Part shown: positions 26,320 through 34,412 of the stretch, in pieces
Layout: every line of letters starts with the position of its first letter
Position numbering within the stretch: the first letter of the stretch is position 1
DNA from: CAG-488 sp051881315
GTDB lineage: Bacteria > Bacillota > Clostridia > Oscillospirales > Acutalibacteraceae
Direction: 5' to 3'
NCBI GenBank assembly: GCA_051881315.1
Contig: JBJEPQ010000054.1
Span: 11,449 to 75,448, forward strand
DNA: 64,000 nt
Notes under the pieces: model-generated
The model's input: only the letters and a program-made list of their open reading frames with translations
Told to the model about the DNA's origin: nothing
The model's database searches: none
Made by a program: the position numbers and the translations under genes

Positions 26320-26862
26320 TTATTTCTCGAACGGAGCACCCATAAGCGTAAGCAGCTCACGAGCCTCTTCGTCTGTCTTTGCTGTGGTTACGAAGCAAAT
26401 ATCCATGCCGCGAACCTTGTCTACCTTATCGTAGTCGATTTCCGGGAAAATAAGCTGCTCCTTGATACCCATGGAGTAGTTTCCACGGCCGTCAAAAGAG
26501 TTCGCATTGATTCCTCTGAAGTCACGAACACGGGGGAGAGCGAGATTGAAGAATCTGTCAAGGAATTCATACATTCTGTCGCCTCTGAGCGTGACCTTAA
26601 CGCCGATTGTCATGCCTTCACGGAGCTTGAAGTTAGCAACTGACTTCTTAGCCTTACAGAGAACAGGCTTCTGACCTGTGATCTGGCTGAGATCGCTTAC
26701 GATGGCGTCAACAATCTTCGGGTTGTCCCTTGCCTCGCCGCAAGCAACGTTGATAACAATCTTTTCAAGCTTAGGGATCTGCATGACGCTCTTGTATCCA
26801 AACTTTTTCATCAAAGCCGGTGCGGCTTCGTTAACATAGGTTTCTTTTAACCTTGCTGCCAT
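26320..26862 (-). CDS. rplE: Ribosomal protein uL5
   Basis: 180 residues. KLEKIVINVACGEARDNPKI, the KKSVANFKLREGMTIGVKVT stretch and the FPEIDYDKVDKVRGMDICFV end are diagnostic. L5 binds 5S rRNA with L18 and contacts P-site tRNA. GGGAGG precedes ATG 26862. Confidence 0.97.
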   Translation of the reverse strand: MAARLKETYVNEAAPALMKKFGYKSVMQIPKLEKIVINVACGEARDNPKIVDAIVSDLSQITGQKPVLCKAKKSVANFKLREGMTIGVKVTLRGDRMYEFLDRFFNLALPRVRDFRGINANSFDGRGNYSMGIKEQLIFPEIDYDKVDKVRGMDICFVTTAKTDEEARELLTLMGAPFEK

Positions 26863-26881
26863 TTGTCATGTACCTCCCTTA

Positions 26882-27208
26882 TTAAAATTCCGCGTTGCAC
26901 TTTTTGCAAATGCGCTTCTTATCTTTTTTGCCGTTTTCTTTAACAGCGTGACCTACTCTTGTCGGTCTGCCGCACTTAGGACAAACGAGCTGAACCTTAT
27001 CTGCATAGAGTGCGCTCTCAGCCTTTACAAGACCGCCCTGCTCACCCATCTTCTTCGGCTTAACATGCTTTGTAACGATGTTAATGCCCTCAACGATAAC
27101 CTTACCCTCTGAAGGAGCAACCTGGAGAACCTTACCTTTAGCTCCACGGTACTTACCGTTGATAACAATGACCTGATCTCCGGTCTTAACGTGTACTTTA
27201 TTACTCAT
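26882..27208 (-). CDS. rplX: Ribosomal protein uL24
   Basis: 108 residues. An N-terminal KOW motif (KTGDQVIVINGKYRGAKGKV) is followed by a C-terminal CPKCGRPTRVGHAV ... CKKC zinc-ribbon-like end, common in Gram-positive L24. L24 starts 50S assembly. GGGGG precedes ATG 27208. Confidence 0.97.
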   Translation of the reverse strand: MSNKVHVKTGDQVIVINGKYRGAKGKVLQVAPSEGKVIVEGINIVTKHVKPKKMGEQGGLVKAESALYADKVQLVCPKCGRPTRVGHAVKENGKKDKKRICKKCNAEF

Positions 27209-27223
27209 AGCTGCACCCCCTGA

Positions 27224-27592
27224 TTAAAGCACTTCGGGAGCAAGTGAAAGGATCTTCATGAAATCGTGGTCACGAAGCTCTCTTGCAACAGGTCCGAATA
27301 TACGTGTGCCCTTTGGGTTTTTGTCTTCTCTGATAATAACGGCTGCATTCTCGTCGAAACGGATATATGTGCCGTCGTTGCGGCGTACGCCGCTTGCAGT
27401 ACGAACAACTACTGCCTTTACAACCTCGCCCTTCTTTACGACGCCGCCGGGTGTTGCTTTTTTAACCGAAGCAACGATAACGTCGCCGATGTTGGCGTAT
27501 CTTCTGCCGGTACCACCGAGAACTCGGATACATCTGATCTCCTTCGCTCCGGTGTTGTCGGCAACTTTGAGGTTACTTTCTTGCTGTATCAC
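27224..27592 (-). CDS. rplN: Ribosomal protein uL14
   Basis: 122 residues, starting MIQQESNLKVADNTGAKEIR, with RRNDGTYIRFDENAAVIIRE and PKGTRIFGPVARELRDHDFM. L14 sits at the 50S face and binds the silencing factor RsfS. The start is GTG 27592 after GGAGG; no ATG fits the conserved N-terminus. Confidence 0.97.
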   Translation of the reverse strand: MIQQESNLKVADNTGAKEIRCIRVLGGTGRRYANIGDVIVASVKKATPGGVVKKGEVVKAVVVRTASGVRRNDGTYIRFDENAAVIIREDKNPKGTRIFGPVARELRDHDFMKILSLAPEVL

Positions 27593-27620
27593 AGTGTTTG
27601 CCTCCTTACACCTGCGCCAA

Positions 27621-27878
27621 TTATTTGGCTTTCTCGATAATCTCGACTACACGCCATCTCTTGTCCTTTGAAAGAGGACGTGTTTCCATAATCAATACTC
27701 TGTCGCCTACGCCGCACTCGTTGTTCTCGTCGTGAGCCTTGAACTTGATTGTACGGTTGACGATCTTCTTATAAAGCGGATGCTTTATCTTATCCTTAAC
27801 AGTGACAACGACTGTCTTGTCCATCTTGTCGCTGCTGACAACGCCTACGCGCGTCTTTCTGAGGTTTCTTTCGCTCAT
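27621..27878 (-). CDS. rpsQ: Ribosomal protein uS17
   Basis: 85 residues from ATG 27878, starting MSERNLRKTRVGVVSSDKMD, with the OB-fold KTVVVTVKDKIKHPLYKKIV and VGDRVLIMETRPLSKDKRWR. GGGAGG lies nine bases before this ATG; the longer frame from 27899 overlaps the rpmC stop codon and adds seven unlikely residues. S17 helps early 30S folding. Confidence 0.96.
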   Translation of the reverse strand: MSERNLRKTRVGVVSSDKMDKTVVVTVKDKIKHPLYKKIVNRTIKFKAHDENNECGVGDRVLIMETRPLSKDKRWRVVEIIEKAK

Positions 27879-27898
27879 AACAGTTAACCTCCCTTTCA

Positions 27899-28102
27899 TT
27901 ACGACTCAGCGCCGTGGAGTTCGATATCACGCTGAACAGTCTTGATTCTTGCGATATCCTTCTTAACGGCGTTAATGCGCATTGGGTTGTCGAGCTGGTT
28001 AATGGCCTGCTGGAAACGAAGCTTGAAAAGCTCATCCTTTAAATCGTGAAGCTTGGTGTCAAGCTCTTTAGCGGACATTTTTCTGATTTCACTTGCTTTC
28101 AT
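27899..28102 (-). CDS. rpmC: Ribosomal protein uL29
   Basis: 67 residues, two-helix protein, starting MKASEIRKMSAKELDTKLHD; the LKDELFKLRFQQAINQLDNP stretch is diagnostic. It sits by the polypeptide exit and helps bind trigger factor and SRP. Its ATG overlaps the rplP stop (TAATG), so re-initiation is likely. Confidence 0.96.
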   Translation of the reverse strand: MKASEIRKMSAKELDTKLHDLKDELFKLRFQQAINQLDNPMRINAVKKDIARIKTVQRDIELHGAES

Positions 28103-28527
28103 TACTGCTCACCACCCGTTTCTTCTTTAGTTACAAACTTGCATTTGATCGGGAGCTTATTAGCTGCAAGACGAAGAGCCTCGCGAGCTGTGTCCTCATC
28201 AACACCTGCAATTTCAAACATTACTCTGCCCGGCTTAACAACTGCAACCCAGTATTCAGGTGATCCTTTACCTGAACCCATTCGGGTTTCAGCCGGCTTC
28301 TCTGTGATCGGCTTATCCGGGAAAATCTTTATCCAAACCTGACCGTTACGCTTGATGTAACGAGTCATCGCGATACGAGCTGCCTCGATCTGGTTTGATG
28401 TGATCCATGCCGGCTCGAGAGCCTGAAGTCCATATTCACCGTTGGTAACCTTGTTACCGCGTGTTGCCTTACCCTTCAGACGACCTCTCTGAACTCGACG
28501 ATATTTAACTCTCTTAGGTAACAGCAT
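28102..28527 (-). CDS. rplP: Ribosomal protein uL16
   Basis: 141 residues, starting MLLPKRVKYRRVQRGRLKGK, with KIFPDKPITEKPAETRMGSG and the GSPEYWVAVVKPGRVMFEIA stretch. L16 organises the peptidyl transferase centre and A-site tRNA. Its start overlaps the rpsC stop as TAATG and its own stop overlaps rpmC, a tightly coupled trio. Confidence 0.97.
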   Translation of the reverse strand: MLLPKRVKYRRVQRGRLKGKATRGNKVTNGEYGLQALEPAWITSNQIEAARIAMTRYIKRNGQVWIKIFPDKPITEKPAETRMGSGKGSPEYWVAVVKPGRVMFEIAGVDEDTAREALRLAANKLPIKCKFVTKEETGGEQ

Positions 28528-29210
28528 TATTTAGCTCCCTCCTTACGGCGTGGTCTGCGATGATTGTTGTTAGCCTCATGGAGAACCTCGCCCTTGTAAA
28601 GCCAAACCTTAACGCCGATACGTCCGTAAGTTGTCTTTGCCTCTGCAAAGCCGTAGTCGATGTCGGCACGGATTGTCTGAAGGGGAATTGTTCCCTCGTG
28701 ATATGTCTCGGAACGGGCAATTTCTGCTCCGCCGAGGCGGCCTGAACACTGAATTTTAATTCCCTTTGCGCCAAGCTTCATTGTGCGTCCGATGCACTGC
28801 TTCATAGCGCGGCGGAAAGAAATACGTCTTTCGAGCTGAGCTGCAATGTTCTCAGCAACAAGCTGTGCGTCAAGGTCGGGCTGCTTGATCTCAATAATGT
28901 TGATCGAAACATCCTTGTCTCCGCCAAGCTTCTTTTTGCAAATTTCCTTGAGCTTCTCGATCTCCGAGCCGCCGCGGCCGATTACCATGCCGGGCTTTGC
29001 GCAATGGATGTTGATATAAACACGCTTTGCGTCACGCTCGATCTCAACCTTTGGTACACCTGCAGGAGCGAGTGTAGCAAGAAGGTATTCACGAAGATTA
29101 TAATCCTCAACAAGAGTATCGCCGAAAGTGCTCTTTCCGGCATACCAGCGGGATTCCCAATTCTTAATAACACCGATTCTGAGACCGGTAGGATTTATTT
29201 TCTGGCCCAT
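28527..29210 (-). CDS. rpsC: Ribosomal protein uS3
   Basis: 227 residues. N-terminal MGQKINPTGLRIGVIKNWES, a KH domain with KPGMVIGRGGSEIEKLKEIC, and the C-terminal GRLGGAEIARSETYHEGTIP region. S3 forms the mRNA entry site and has helicase activity with S4/S5. AGGAGG precedes ATG 29210. Confidence 0.97.
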   Translation of the reverse strand: MGQKINPTGLRIGVIKNWESRWYAGKSTFGDTLVEDYNLREYLLATLAPAGVPKVEIERDAKRVYINIHCAKPGMVIGRGGSEIEKLKEICKKKLGGDKDVSINIIEIKQPDLDAQLVAENIAAQLERRISFRRAMKQCIGRTMKLGAKGIKIQCSGRLGGAEIARSETYHEGTIPLQTIRADIDYGFAEAKTTYGRIGVKVWLYKGEVLHEANNNHRRPRRKEGAK

Positions 29211-29229
29211 ATGTTTACCTCCTCCTCGC

Positions 29230-29562
29230 TTATTCTGCTTCTCTGAGTACTATTGTGATGTGAGAAGTCTTCTTGTTGATTCTGTATGCACGTCCCTGTG
29301 CTCTCGGACGGATTCTCTTGAGAGTCGGTCCCTGACCTACGAAGCACTCTGCAACGTAGAGGCTTGAAACGTCCATATCTTTGTTTTCCGCATTAGCCAT
29401 AGCTGACTTGAGCAGCTTTGCAAGCGGTTCACACGCAGCCTTCGGCGTGTGTTTAAGGATAGCCATTGCCTGGTCGCAAGGCTTATTTCTGATAAGGTCA
29501 AGCACAATCTGAACCTTTCTCGGTGCAATACGCACATAGGTTACTTTTGCTGTTGCTTCCAT
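29230..29562 (-). CDS. rplV: Ribosomal protein uL22
   Basis: 110 residues: KVTYVRIAPRKVQIVLDLIR at the start and KRIRPRAQGRAYRINKKTSH in the exit-tunnel hairpin, where macrolide-resistance changes occur in other bacteria; nothing unusual is seen here. AAGGAG precedes ATG 29562. Confidence 0.97.
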   Translation of the reverse strand: MEATAKVTYVRIAPRKVQIVLDLIRNKPCDQAMAILKHTPKAACEPLAKLLKSAMANAENKDMDVSSLYVAECFVGQGPTLKRIRPRAQGRAYRINKKTSHITIVLREAE

Positions 29563-29585
29563 GAATACACACTCCTTTCGGCTAA

Positions 29586-29867
29586 TTATTTACCGTTATT
29601 TGTAGTCTTTGAACCTGCGTGACCTCTGAAGGTTCTTGTAGGTGCAAATTCGCCCAACTTATGACCAACCATGTCCTCTGTAACATATACGGGAACATGC
29701 TTGCGTCCGTCATGAACCGCAAATGTGTGGCCGACAAAGTCAGGGAAGATTGTGGAGCTGCGGCTCCATGTCTTGAGAACTATTTTTTCGCCCTTCTCGT
29801 TCATTGCCTGTACTCTTTCGAGGAGCTTAGCCTGCACGAAGGGGCCTTTCTTTACGCTTCTGCCCAT
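29586..29867 (-). CDS. rpsS: Ribosomal protein uS19
   Basis: 93 residues, starting MGRSVKKGPFVQAKLLERVQ with KTWSRSSTIFPDFVGHTFAV and the KLGEFAPTRTFRGHAG end. It belongs to the 30S head and contacts A- and P-site tRNA. AAAGGAG precedes ATG 29867. Confidence 0.97.
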   Translation of the reverse strand: MGRSVKKGPFVQAKLLERVQAMNEKGEKIVLKTWSRSSTIFPDFVGHTFAVHDGRKHVPVYVTEDMVGHKLGEFAPTRTFRGHAGSKTTNNGK

Positions 29868-29888
29868 AGATCTTTATCTCCTTTCAAC

Positions 29889-30722
29889 TTATTTGCCGTT
29901 ACGACGTCTTACGATCATCTTGTTGGAAGCCTTCTTCTTGTTACGTGTCTTGTAACCGAGAGCCGGCTTGCCCCAAGGTGTAACAGGGCCGGGACGTCCG
30001 ATAGGTGACTTACCTTCACCACCGCCGTGGGGGTGATCGTTCGGGTTCATGACAGAACCGCGGACTGTAGGTCTCCAACCCATGTGACGCTTTCTGCCGG
30101 CGTTACCGATCTTAACGTTCTCATGGTCAAGGTTTCCGACCTGACCGACAGTAGCCATGCAGTTTGCGGGAACCTTGCGAAGCTCGCCCGAGGGAAGTCT
30201 GAGGAGGGCATATTCGCCTTCCTTAGCCATAAGCTGTGCAGCGTTACCTGCAGCTCTTGCAAGCTGTCCGCCGCGGCCGGGATAAAGCTCAACGTTGTGG
30301 ATGATAGTACCTGTCGGGATATTGATGAGCGGCAGTGCGTTGCCCGGCTTGATATCAGCGTCGGGGCCTGCCATAACCTTGTCGCCGACCTTGAGGCCTG
30401 CGGGAGCAAGGATGTAGCTCTTTACGCCGTCCTCATACTTGATGAGAGCGATGTGAGCTGAACGGTTCGGGTCATATTCAAGTGAAACAACCTCTGCGGG
30501 AACATCAAACTTTGAACGCTTGAAGTCGATTACACGGTACTTTCTGCGGTTTGCGCCGCCGCGGTGACGTACTGTAATGCGACCGTAGTTGTTTCGTCCC
30601 GATTTATTCTTGAGCGGCTCGAGGAGGCTTCTTTCGGGAGCGACCTTTGAAAGCTCTGAATAATCTGTAACCGACATATTTCTACGTGAATTTGAAGTCG
30701 GCTTATAGACTTTGATCGACAT
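29889..30722 (-). CDS. rplB: Ribosomal protein uL2
   Basis: 277 residues from ATG 30722. It starts MSIKVYKPTSNSRRNMSVTD and has RHRGGANRRKYRVIDFKRSK, an SH3-like fold with KVGDKVMAGPDADIKPGNAL, and the RGSVMNPNDHPHGGGEGKSP end that reaches the peptidyl transferase centre. AGGAG precedes this ATG; a GTG three codons earlier is inside the ribosome site. 77 bases separate it from rplW, a slightly long gap for this operon. Confidence 0.97.
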   Translation of the reverse strand: MSIKVYKPTSNSRRNMSVTDYSELSKVAPERSLLEPLKNKSGRNNYGRITVRHRGGANRRKYRVIDFKRSKFDVPAEVVSLEYDPNRSAHIALIKYEDGVKSYILAPAGLKVGDKVMAGPDADIKPGNALPLINIPTGTIIHNVELYPGRGGQLARAAGNAAQLMAKEGEYALLRLPSGELRKVPANCMATVGQVGNLDHENVKIGNAGRKRHMGWRPTVRGSVMNPNDHPHGGGEGKSPIGRPGPVTPWGKPALGYKTRNKKKASNKMIVRRRNGK

Positions 30723-30799
30723 TTGATTCACACTCCTTTAAGTGGCTTCGCGGAGTATGTCGAACTCCATACATTACCACCGGAATTATACGGTTTAAA

Positions 30800-31096
30800 T
30801 TACATCATGCCATCGAAGAATTCGATGGTCTTGGAATCCTCTGTAAGAGTAACGATCGCCTTTTTCCAAGCGGCTGTGTAACCCTGAGAAACGCCCTGTC
30901 TGCGAAGCTTGCCGAGGCAGTTGATGGTGTTGACCTTAGCTACCTTAACGCCGAAAAGCTCCTCAACGGCTGCTGCGATCTCGATCTTGTTTGCATCCTT
31001 GGCAACCGAGAAGGTGTACTTCTTATCGGCTGTGCCGAGCATGCTCTCTTCAGTGATAATCGGACGGAGGATTATGTCCTGTGCTGCTTTACTCAT
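30800..31096 (-). CDS. rplW: Ribosomal protein uL23
   Basis: 98 residues, with DIILRPIITEESMLGTADKK, YTFSVAKDANKIEIAAAVEE and LFGVKVAKVNTINCLGKLRR. L23 is the docking site for trigger factor and SRP at the tunnel exit. ATG 31096 overlaps the rplD stop by four bases (ATGA). Confidence 0.97.
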   Translation of the reverse strand: MSKAAQDIILRPIITEESMLGTADKKYTFSVAKDANKIEIAAAVEELFGVKVAKVNTINCLGKLRRQGVSQGYTAAWKKAIVTLTEDSKTIEFFDGMM

Positions 31097-31716
31097 GCAT
31101 ATACCTCCTCAATCTTTGCAACGCTGTCCTTGAGAACAAGCATTGTGTCACAATTAAGAATGTCATAAACATTCAGTGTGTTTACGGTTGAAACCTTAAC
31201 ACCGGCAATGTTTCTTGCGCTTCTGTAAAGAACATCGTTGTTCTCGGGAAGAACAAGGAGAACCTTCTTGCCTGTTTCAAGAGCTGCAAGAACCTTAGCA
31301 ACTTCCTGAGTCTTGATAGCGTCAAGCTTAAGCTCGTCAAGAACTACAAGCTCCTCTGCTGCAACCTTTGAAGAGAAAGCGGACTTCATAGCAAGTCTTC
31401 TTACCTTCTTGTTGATGGAGAAGCCGTACTCTCTCGGCTTCGGGCCGTGAGCGATACCGCCGTGTGTCCACTGCGGAGCTCTTGTTGAACCCTGGCGAGC
31501 ACGACCTGTGCCCTTCTGCTTCCACGGCTTCTTGCCGCCGCCGCTTACCTCTGAGCGTGTACGGGTTGACTGTGTGCCCTGACGCTGATTTGCCAAATAG
31601 TTGACTACGCAAAGGTGCATAGCGTAAGTATTCGGCTCGATTCCGAAGACAGACTCTGCAAGAGCAAGATCGGAAACCTTCTTACCGTTCATATCGAATA
31701 CTGATACATTAGGCAT
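31093..31716 (-). CDS. rplD: Ribosomal protein uL4
   Basis: 207 residues. Start MPNVSVFDMNGKKVSDLALA, the tunnel loop with RTRSEVSGGGKKPWKQKGTG and RARQGSTRAPQWTHGGIAHG, and a C-terminal VNTLNVYDILNCDTMLV part. In E. coli L4 also represses its operon by acting on the S10 leader; the leader upstream of rpsJ here is a candidate for comparable control, which is inference. AAGGAG precedes ATG 31716. Confidence 0.97.
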   Translation of the reverse strand: MPNVSVFDMNGKKVSDLALAESVFGIEPNTYAMHLCVVNYLANQRQGTQSTRTRSEVSGGGKKPWKQKGTGRARQGSTRAPQWTHGGIAHGPKPREYGFSINKKVRRLAMKSAFSSKVAAEELVVLDELKLDAIKTQEVAKVLAALETGKKVLLVLPENNDVLYRSARNIAGVKVSTVNTLNVYDILNCDTMLVLKDSVAKIEEVYA

Positions 31717-31734
31717 ACTTTAACACTCCTTCCG

Positions 31735-32367
31735 TTACGCTTTCTTGGCATCGGCGATAACAACGATTCCGCCCTTCGGGCCCGGAATTGCGCCCTTAAC
31801 AGCGATGAGGTTGTTTTCAACGTCAACCTTAGCAATGGTTAAATTCTGAACTGTGGTGCGGTCTACACCGTAGTGACCTGCAAGCTTCTTTCCCTTGTAA
31901 ACACGGGAAGGAGTTGAACAAGCACCCAACGAACCGGCGTGTCTTGCAACAGGACCTGTACCGTGAGACTCTCTGAGTCTTGCAAAGTTCCAGCGCTTGA
32001 TGGAACCTGCCGTACCGTGACCCTTGCTTGTGCCGATAACGTCAACCTTGTCGCCTACTGCGAACACATCGGCCTTGAGGAGATCGCCTACATTAACGTC
32101 TGCAATGTTCTCAAGACGGAACTCCTTGAGTACCTTCTTGGGAGCAACATCGTTCTTAGCGAAGTGTCCCTTCATAGCCTTGTTGACTCTCTGAGCCTTG
32201 ACGTCACCGAAGCCGACCTGAACAGCCTCATAGCCGTCGTTCTCGATCGTCTTCTTCTGTGTGATAACACACGGACCTGCTTCAACGACTGTTACGGGGA
32301 TTACATTACCCTTTTCGTCGAAGATCTGCGTCATACCGATTTTCTTTCCGATAAGACCTTTTTTCAT
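31735..32367 (-). CDS. rplC: Ribosomal protein uL3
   Basis: 210 residues. Start MKKGLIGKKIGMTQIFDEKG, the W-loop KGHGTAGSIKRWNFARLRES, and the GPIPGPKGGIVV-like end. L3 is an early 50S assembly protein. AAGGAGG precedes ATG 32367. In the 63 bases between rpsJ and rplC a small hairpin (GTTGGC / GCCAAC) is seen, possibly an RNA-processing or stability element. Confidence 0.97.
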   Translation of the reverse strand: MKKGLIGKKIGMTQIFDEKGNVIPVTVVEAGPCVITQKKTIENDGYEAVQVGFGDVKAQRVNKAMKGHFAKNDVAPKKVLKEFRLENIADVNVGDLLKADVFAVGDKVDVIGTSKGHGTAGSIKRWNFARLRESHGTGPVARHAGSLGACSTPSRVYKGKKLAGHYGVDRTTVQNLTIAKVDVENNLIAVKGAIPGPKGGIVVIADAKKA

Positions 32368-32430
32368 ATAGATTTTCCTCCTTATAGGTTATTGGTTGGC
32401 AACTGCGCCAACTTGACCTGTTAGCGTGGA

Positions 32431-32742
32431 TCAGAGCTTGATCTCGATCTCTACGCCGGCAGGAAGCTCAAGACCTCTCAAAGCGTCAACGGTCTTAGCT
32501 GACGGTCTGATGATGTCGATAAGCCTTTTGTGTGTGCGCTGTTCAAACTGCTCTCTGGAGTCCTTGTACTTGTGAACAGCACGAAGGATCGTAACGACCT
32601 CTTTCTCTGTCGGAAGGGGAACGGGACCTGAAACCTGAGCGCCTGTGCGCTTAGCAGTCTCAACGATCTTCTCCGCTGCCTTGTCAACGAGATTGTGGTC
32701 ATAGCCCTTCAATCTGATTCTGATTTTTCCCTTTACTGCCAT
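32431..32742 (-). CDS. rpsJ: Ribosomal protein uS10
   Basis: 103 residues: KIRIRLKGYDHNLVDKAAEK, VSGPVPLPTEKEVVTILRAV and the EQRTHKRLIDIIRPSAKTVD stretch. S10 is both a 30S head protein and the NusE antitermination factor. It is the first gene of the 31-gene operon, with AAGGAGG before ATG 32742 and a long structured leader upstream. The str-operon genes (rpsL, rpsG, fusA, tuf) that often precede it are not here. Confidence 0.97.
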   Translation of the reverse strand: MAVKGKIRIRLKGYDHNLVDKAAEKIVETAKRTGAQVSGPVPLPTEKEVVTILRAVHKYKDSREQFEQRTHKRLIDIIRPSAKTVDALRGLELPAGVEIEIKL

Positions 32743-33028
32743 GATTTTGCCTCCTTACAAAGTTTGGCGGGCAACGTTTAAAACCTAATTTCGCAACGTT
32801 TCCGGGTGTTTCCACCCTCTGCATTTAAAAACCGGAAATGGGTTAGTTTCCGGGATAGTGCATTTAATGAGGTTTTAAACGCACATACATACGCAGATCT
32901 GCTAAGGGATAGCAAATCCGTGCTGTAGGTTATTAAATCGCCCGGTTTTAAATCGGACATACTCCGTGAGAATTCCCGACTTCAAAGAGCCGCCACCTCT
33001 CACATCTACGCATATCTACGCACTAAAC
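32743..33028 (-). promoter_or_regulatory. Structured 5' leader of the S10 operon with attenuator-like folds
   Basis: About 285 bases without a credible gene. On the RNA (minus) strand: a 12-base stem CGTTTAAAACCT / AGGTTTTAAACG (32870-32881 with 32775-32786) encloses a hairpin CCGGAAA / TTTCCGG (32847-32853 with 32832-32838) followed by TTTTT, then GGGTG-GAAA-CACCC with a GNRA loop (32804-32817), and a second CCGGAAA at 32799-32805. The one TTTCCGG can therefore pair with either CCGGAAA copy. More pairing is possible nearer the promoter (GATTTAAAACCGG region). This layout suits an autoregulated ribosomal leader; which protein binds is unknown. Confidence 0.65.
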
Positions 33029-33031
33029 TAC

Positions 33032-33061
33032 ATAATAATATAGCATGCTTGAGTATGATAA
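33032..33061 (-). promoter_or_regulatory. Likely promoter of the S10-spc-alpha operon
   Basis: Minus strand TTATCA (33056-33061) and TATTAT (33032-33037), spacing 18, in an AT-rich stretch. It is the best pair between the leader and the divergent hydrolase gene; the match is moderate, which is surprising for such a strongly expressed operon. Confidence 0.5.
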
Positions 33062-33127
33062 CACATATTCCGGATAAATGCAAGCATTTTTTTAATATTT
33101 TTAAAAAATTTTTTTGCCGAAAAAATG

Positions 33128-33166
33128 CCCCGGAAGCAAGCAGTATCAAGGCTTTCGGGGTTTTTA
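33128..33166. terminator. Terminator-like hairpin in the gap between rpsJ leader and hydrolase gene
   Basis: CCCCGGAAGC / GCTTTCGGGG (one G-T pair) with a 13-base loop, followed by TTTTT on plus and by CATTTTTT on minus. No gene ends here on either strand. It may act as an insulator, or be left from a lost gene. The rest of 33062-33413 holds only promoter-like AT-rich sequence. Confidence 0.55.
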
Positions 33167-33375
33167 TTCGCTCACTTGCCTGTTATTTCCATATACGCTG
33201 TTTTGCACAAAAACCGCACCCATATATTGTGGTTTATGACCATTGACAAAAAGCCGTTTTATCCACAGTAAAAAATACATATATAATAGTATAGACGGAT
33301 TATTCCGTTTTGCCGTCTGTTTTATTCGGCATTTTGCTTTGATTTGCCAAAAGAGTAGATTATTTTCATCTTAAC

Positions 33376-33384
33376 TGCTATAAT
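33376..33384 (+). promoter_or_regulatory. Extended -10 promoter of the secreted hydrolase gene
   Basis: TGCTATAAT (TGn plus a perfect TATAAT at 33379-33384), 30 bases before the start codon. No good -35 is seen, as is common with extended -10 promoters. Confidence 0.6.
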
Positions 33385-33413
33385 ATAGGTACTAACCGAA
33401 AGGCAGTGATAAA

Positions 33414-34334
33414 ATGAAAAAAGTAATCAGCTTAATCCTTGTTTTTGTTCTGGCATTTTCCTTTTCTTCCGCTGCGTTCGCCGGGGAAGAATTTAAGCCC
33501 TATCCCGACAGTCAGTTTTTTGAGTACGGCGACTACGACATTCATTACAGGATAATTCCTGCAAAGTCGGATTTCAAGGGCAGAATCCTGATGCTTCACG
33601 GCTTCCTTTGTTCAACCTTTTCGTGGCAGAATATGGCTGATGAGATGAGCGCCGACGGCTACGAATGTGTGCTTGTCGATCTCCCGGACTTCGGCTATTC
33701 CACAAGAGAAACAAAGGATATGGAGATCGTTGACCGTGAGGAGCTTGTAAAACAGCTTATGCTCAGTATCGCCCCTGCCAAAGAATGGATAATTGCAGGT
33801 CACTCGATGGGCGGCGGAGTTGCAATAAACCTTGCGATCGAAATGCCCGTCAAGGCTCTGCTCCTCTACTGTCCGTGTCCGCAGAATGAATTTCCGCAGT
33901 GGGCAAAAGGCATATGCACATCGCCCGCAATGGAATTTGCAATGAATGTGTTTTTCAAATACTTCACGAAAATCACGCCGCTTGTCCGCATGGTGATTTA
34001 TGCCGCAACGAACGACCTTGATTTTGCATTGTCCTACGATGTCAGCGGAGTGACCGCTCCCGTGCAGTACAACGGCTTCGGCGCAGGAATGTGCGAGATG
34101 ATGTATAATGTCAGACCGACCGATATGGCAAACACGGATAAAATCACCTGTCCCGTCCTTCTCTGTCAGGCGGAGAAAGATATCATCCTCACAGGCTCAA
34201 TCAAAACGCAGGTCAACGACGCTTTCCCGAATGCCGAGAAATACACAGTTGCAAACGGAGGTCATCAGTGCATCGAAAACAGAGCGACGGAGCTTTCCGA
34301 GGTCACAACCGAATTTCTTAACGCACACAAATAA
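33414..34334 (+). CDS. Secreted alpha/beta hydrolase
   Basis: 306 residues. Signal peptide at 1-23 (MKK, a hydrophobic run, AFA before the cut). The alpha/beta hydrolase fold is clear: oxyanion-hole motif LHGF (61-64), nucleophile elbow GHSMGGG with S131, a likely acid in the CQAEKDIILTGS region and the catalytic His in NGGHQCIE near the end. The enzyme should act outside the membrane or at the wall; whether it is an esterase, lipase or peptidase cannot be told. The ribosome site is weak (AAAGG, 11 bases before ATG). It stands alone between the ribosomal operon and nifJ and ends at a two-way terminator. Confidence 0.85.
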   Translation: MKKVISLILVFVLAFSFSSAAFAGEEFKPYPDSQFFEYGDYDIHYRIIPAKSDFKGRILMLHGFLCSTFSWQNMADEMSADGYECVLVDLPDFGYSTRETKDMEIVDREELVKQLMLSIAPAKEWIIAGHSMGGGVAINLAIEMPVKALLLYCPCPQNEFPQWAKGICTSPAMEFAMNVFFKYFTKITPLVRMVIYAATNDLDFALSYDVSGVTAPVQYNGFGAGMCEMMYNVRPTDMANTDKITCPVLLCQAEKDIILTGSIKTQVNDAFPNAEKYTVANGGHQCIENRATELSEVTTEFLNAHK

Positions 34335-34347
34335 TTGAACATAATAA

Positions 34348-34384
34348 AATGGCTTGTATCGGATATTTCCAATACAAGCCATTA
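34348..34384. terminator. Bidirectional terminator between hydrolase gene and nifJ
   Basis: AATGGCTTGTAT / ATACAAGCCATT stem with a short loop; ATTATTTATT follows on plus and TTATTATG on minus. Its stem core is nearly identical to the one behind clpX (38284-38322). Confidence 0.8.
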
Positions 34385-34412
34385 TTATTTATTCCGTTAT
34401 TTTATTCGGAAA

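Noticed and set aside
33049..33246. Plus-strand ORF of 65 residues upstream of the hydrolase gene
   Set aside because: It spans the promoter region of the ribosomal operon and a terminator hairpin and has no ribosome site.
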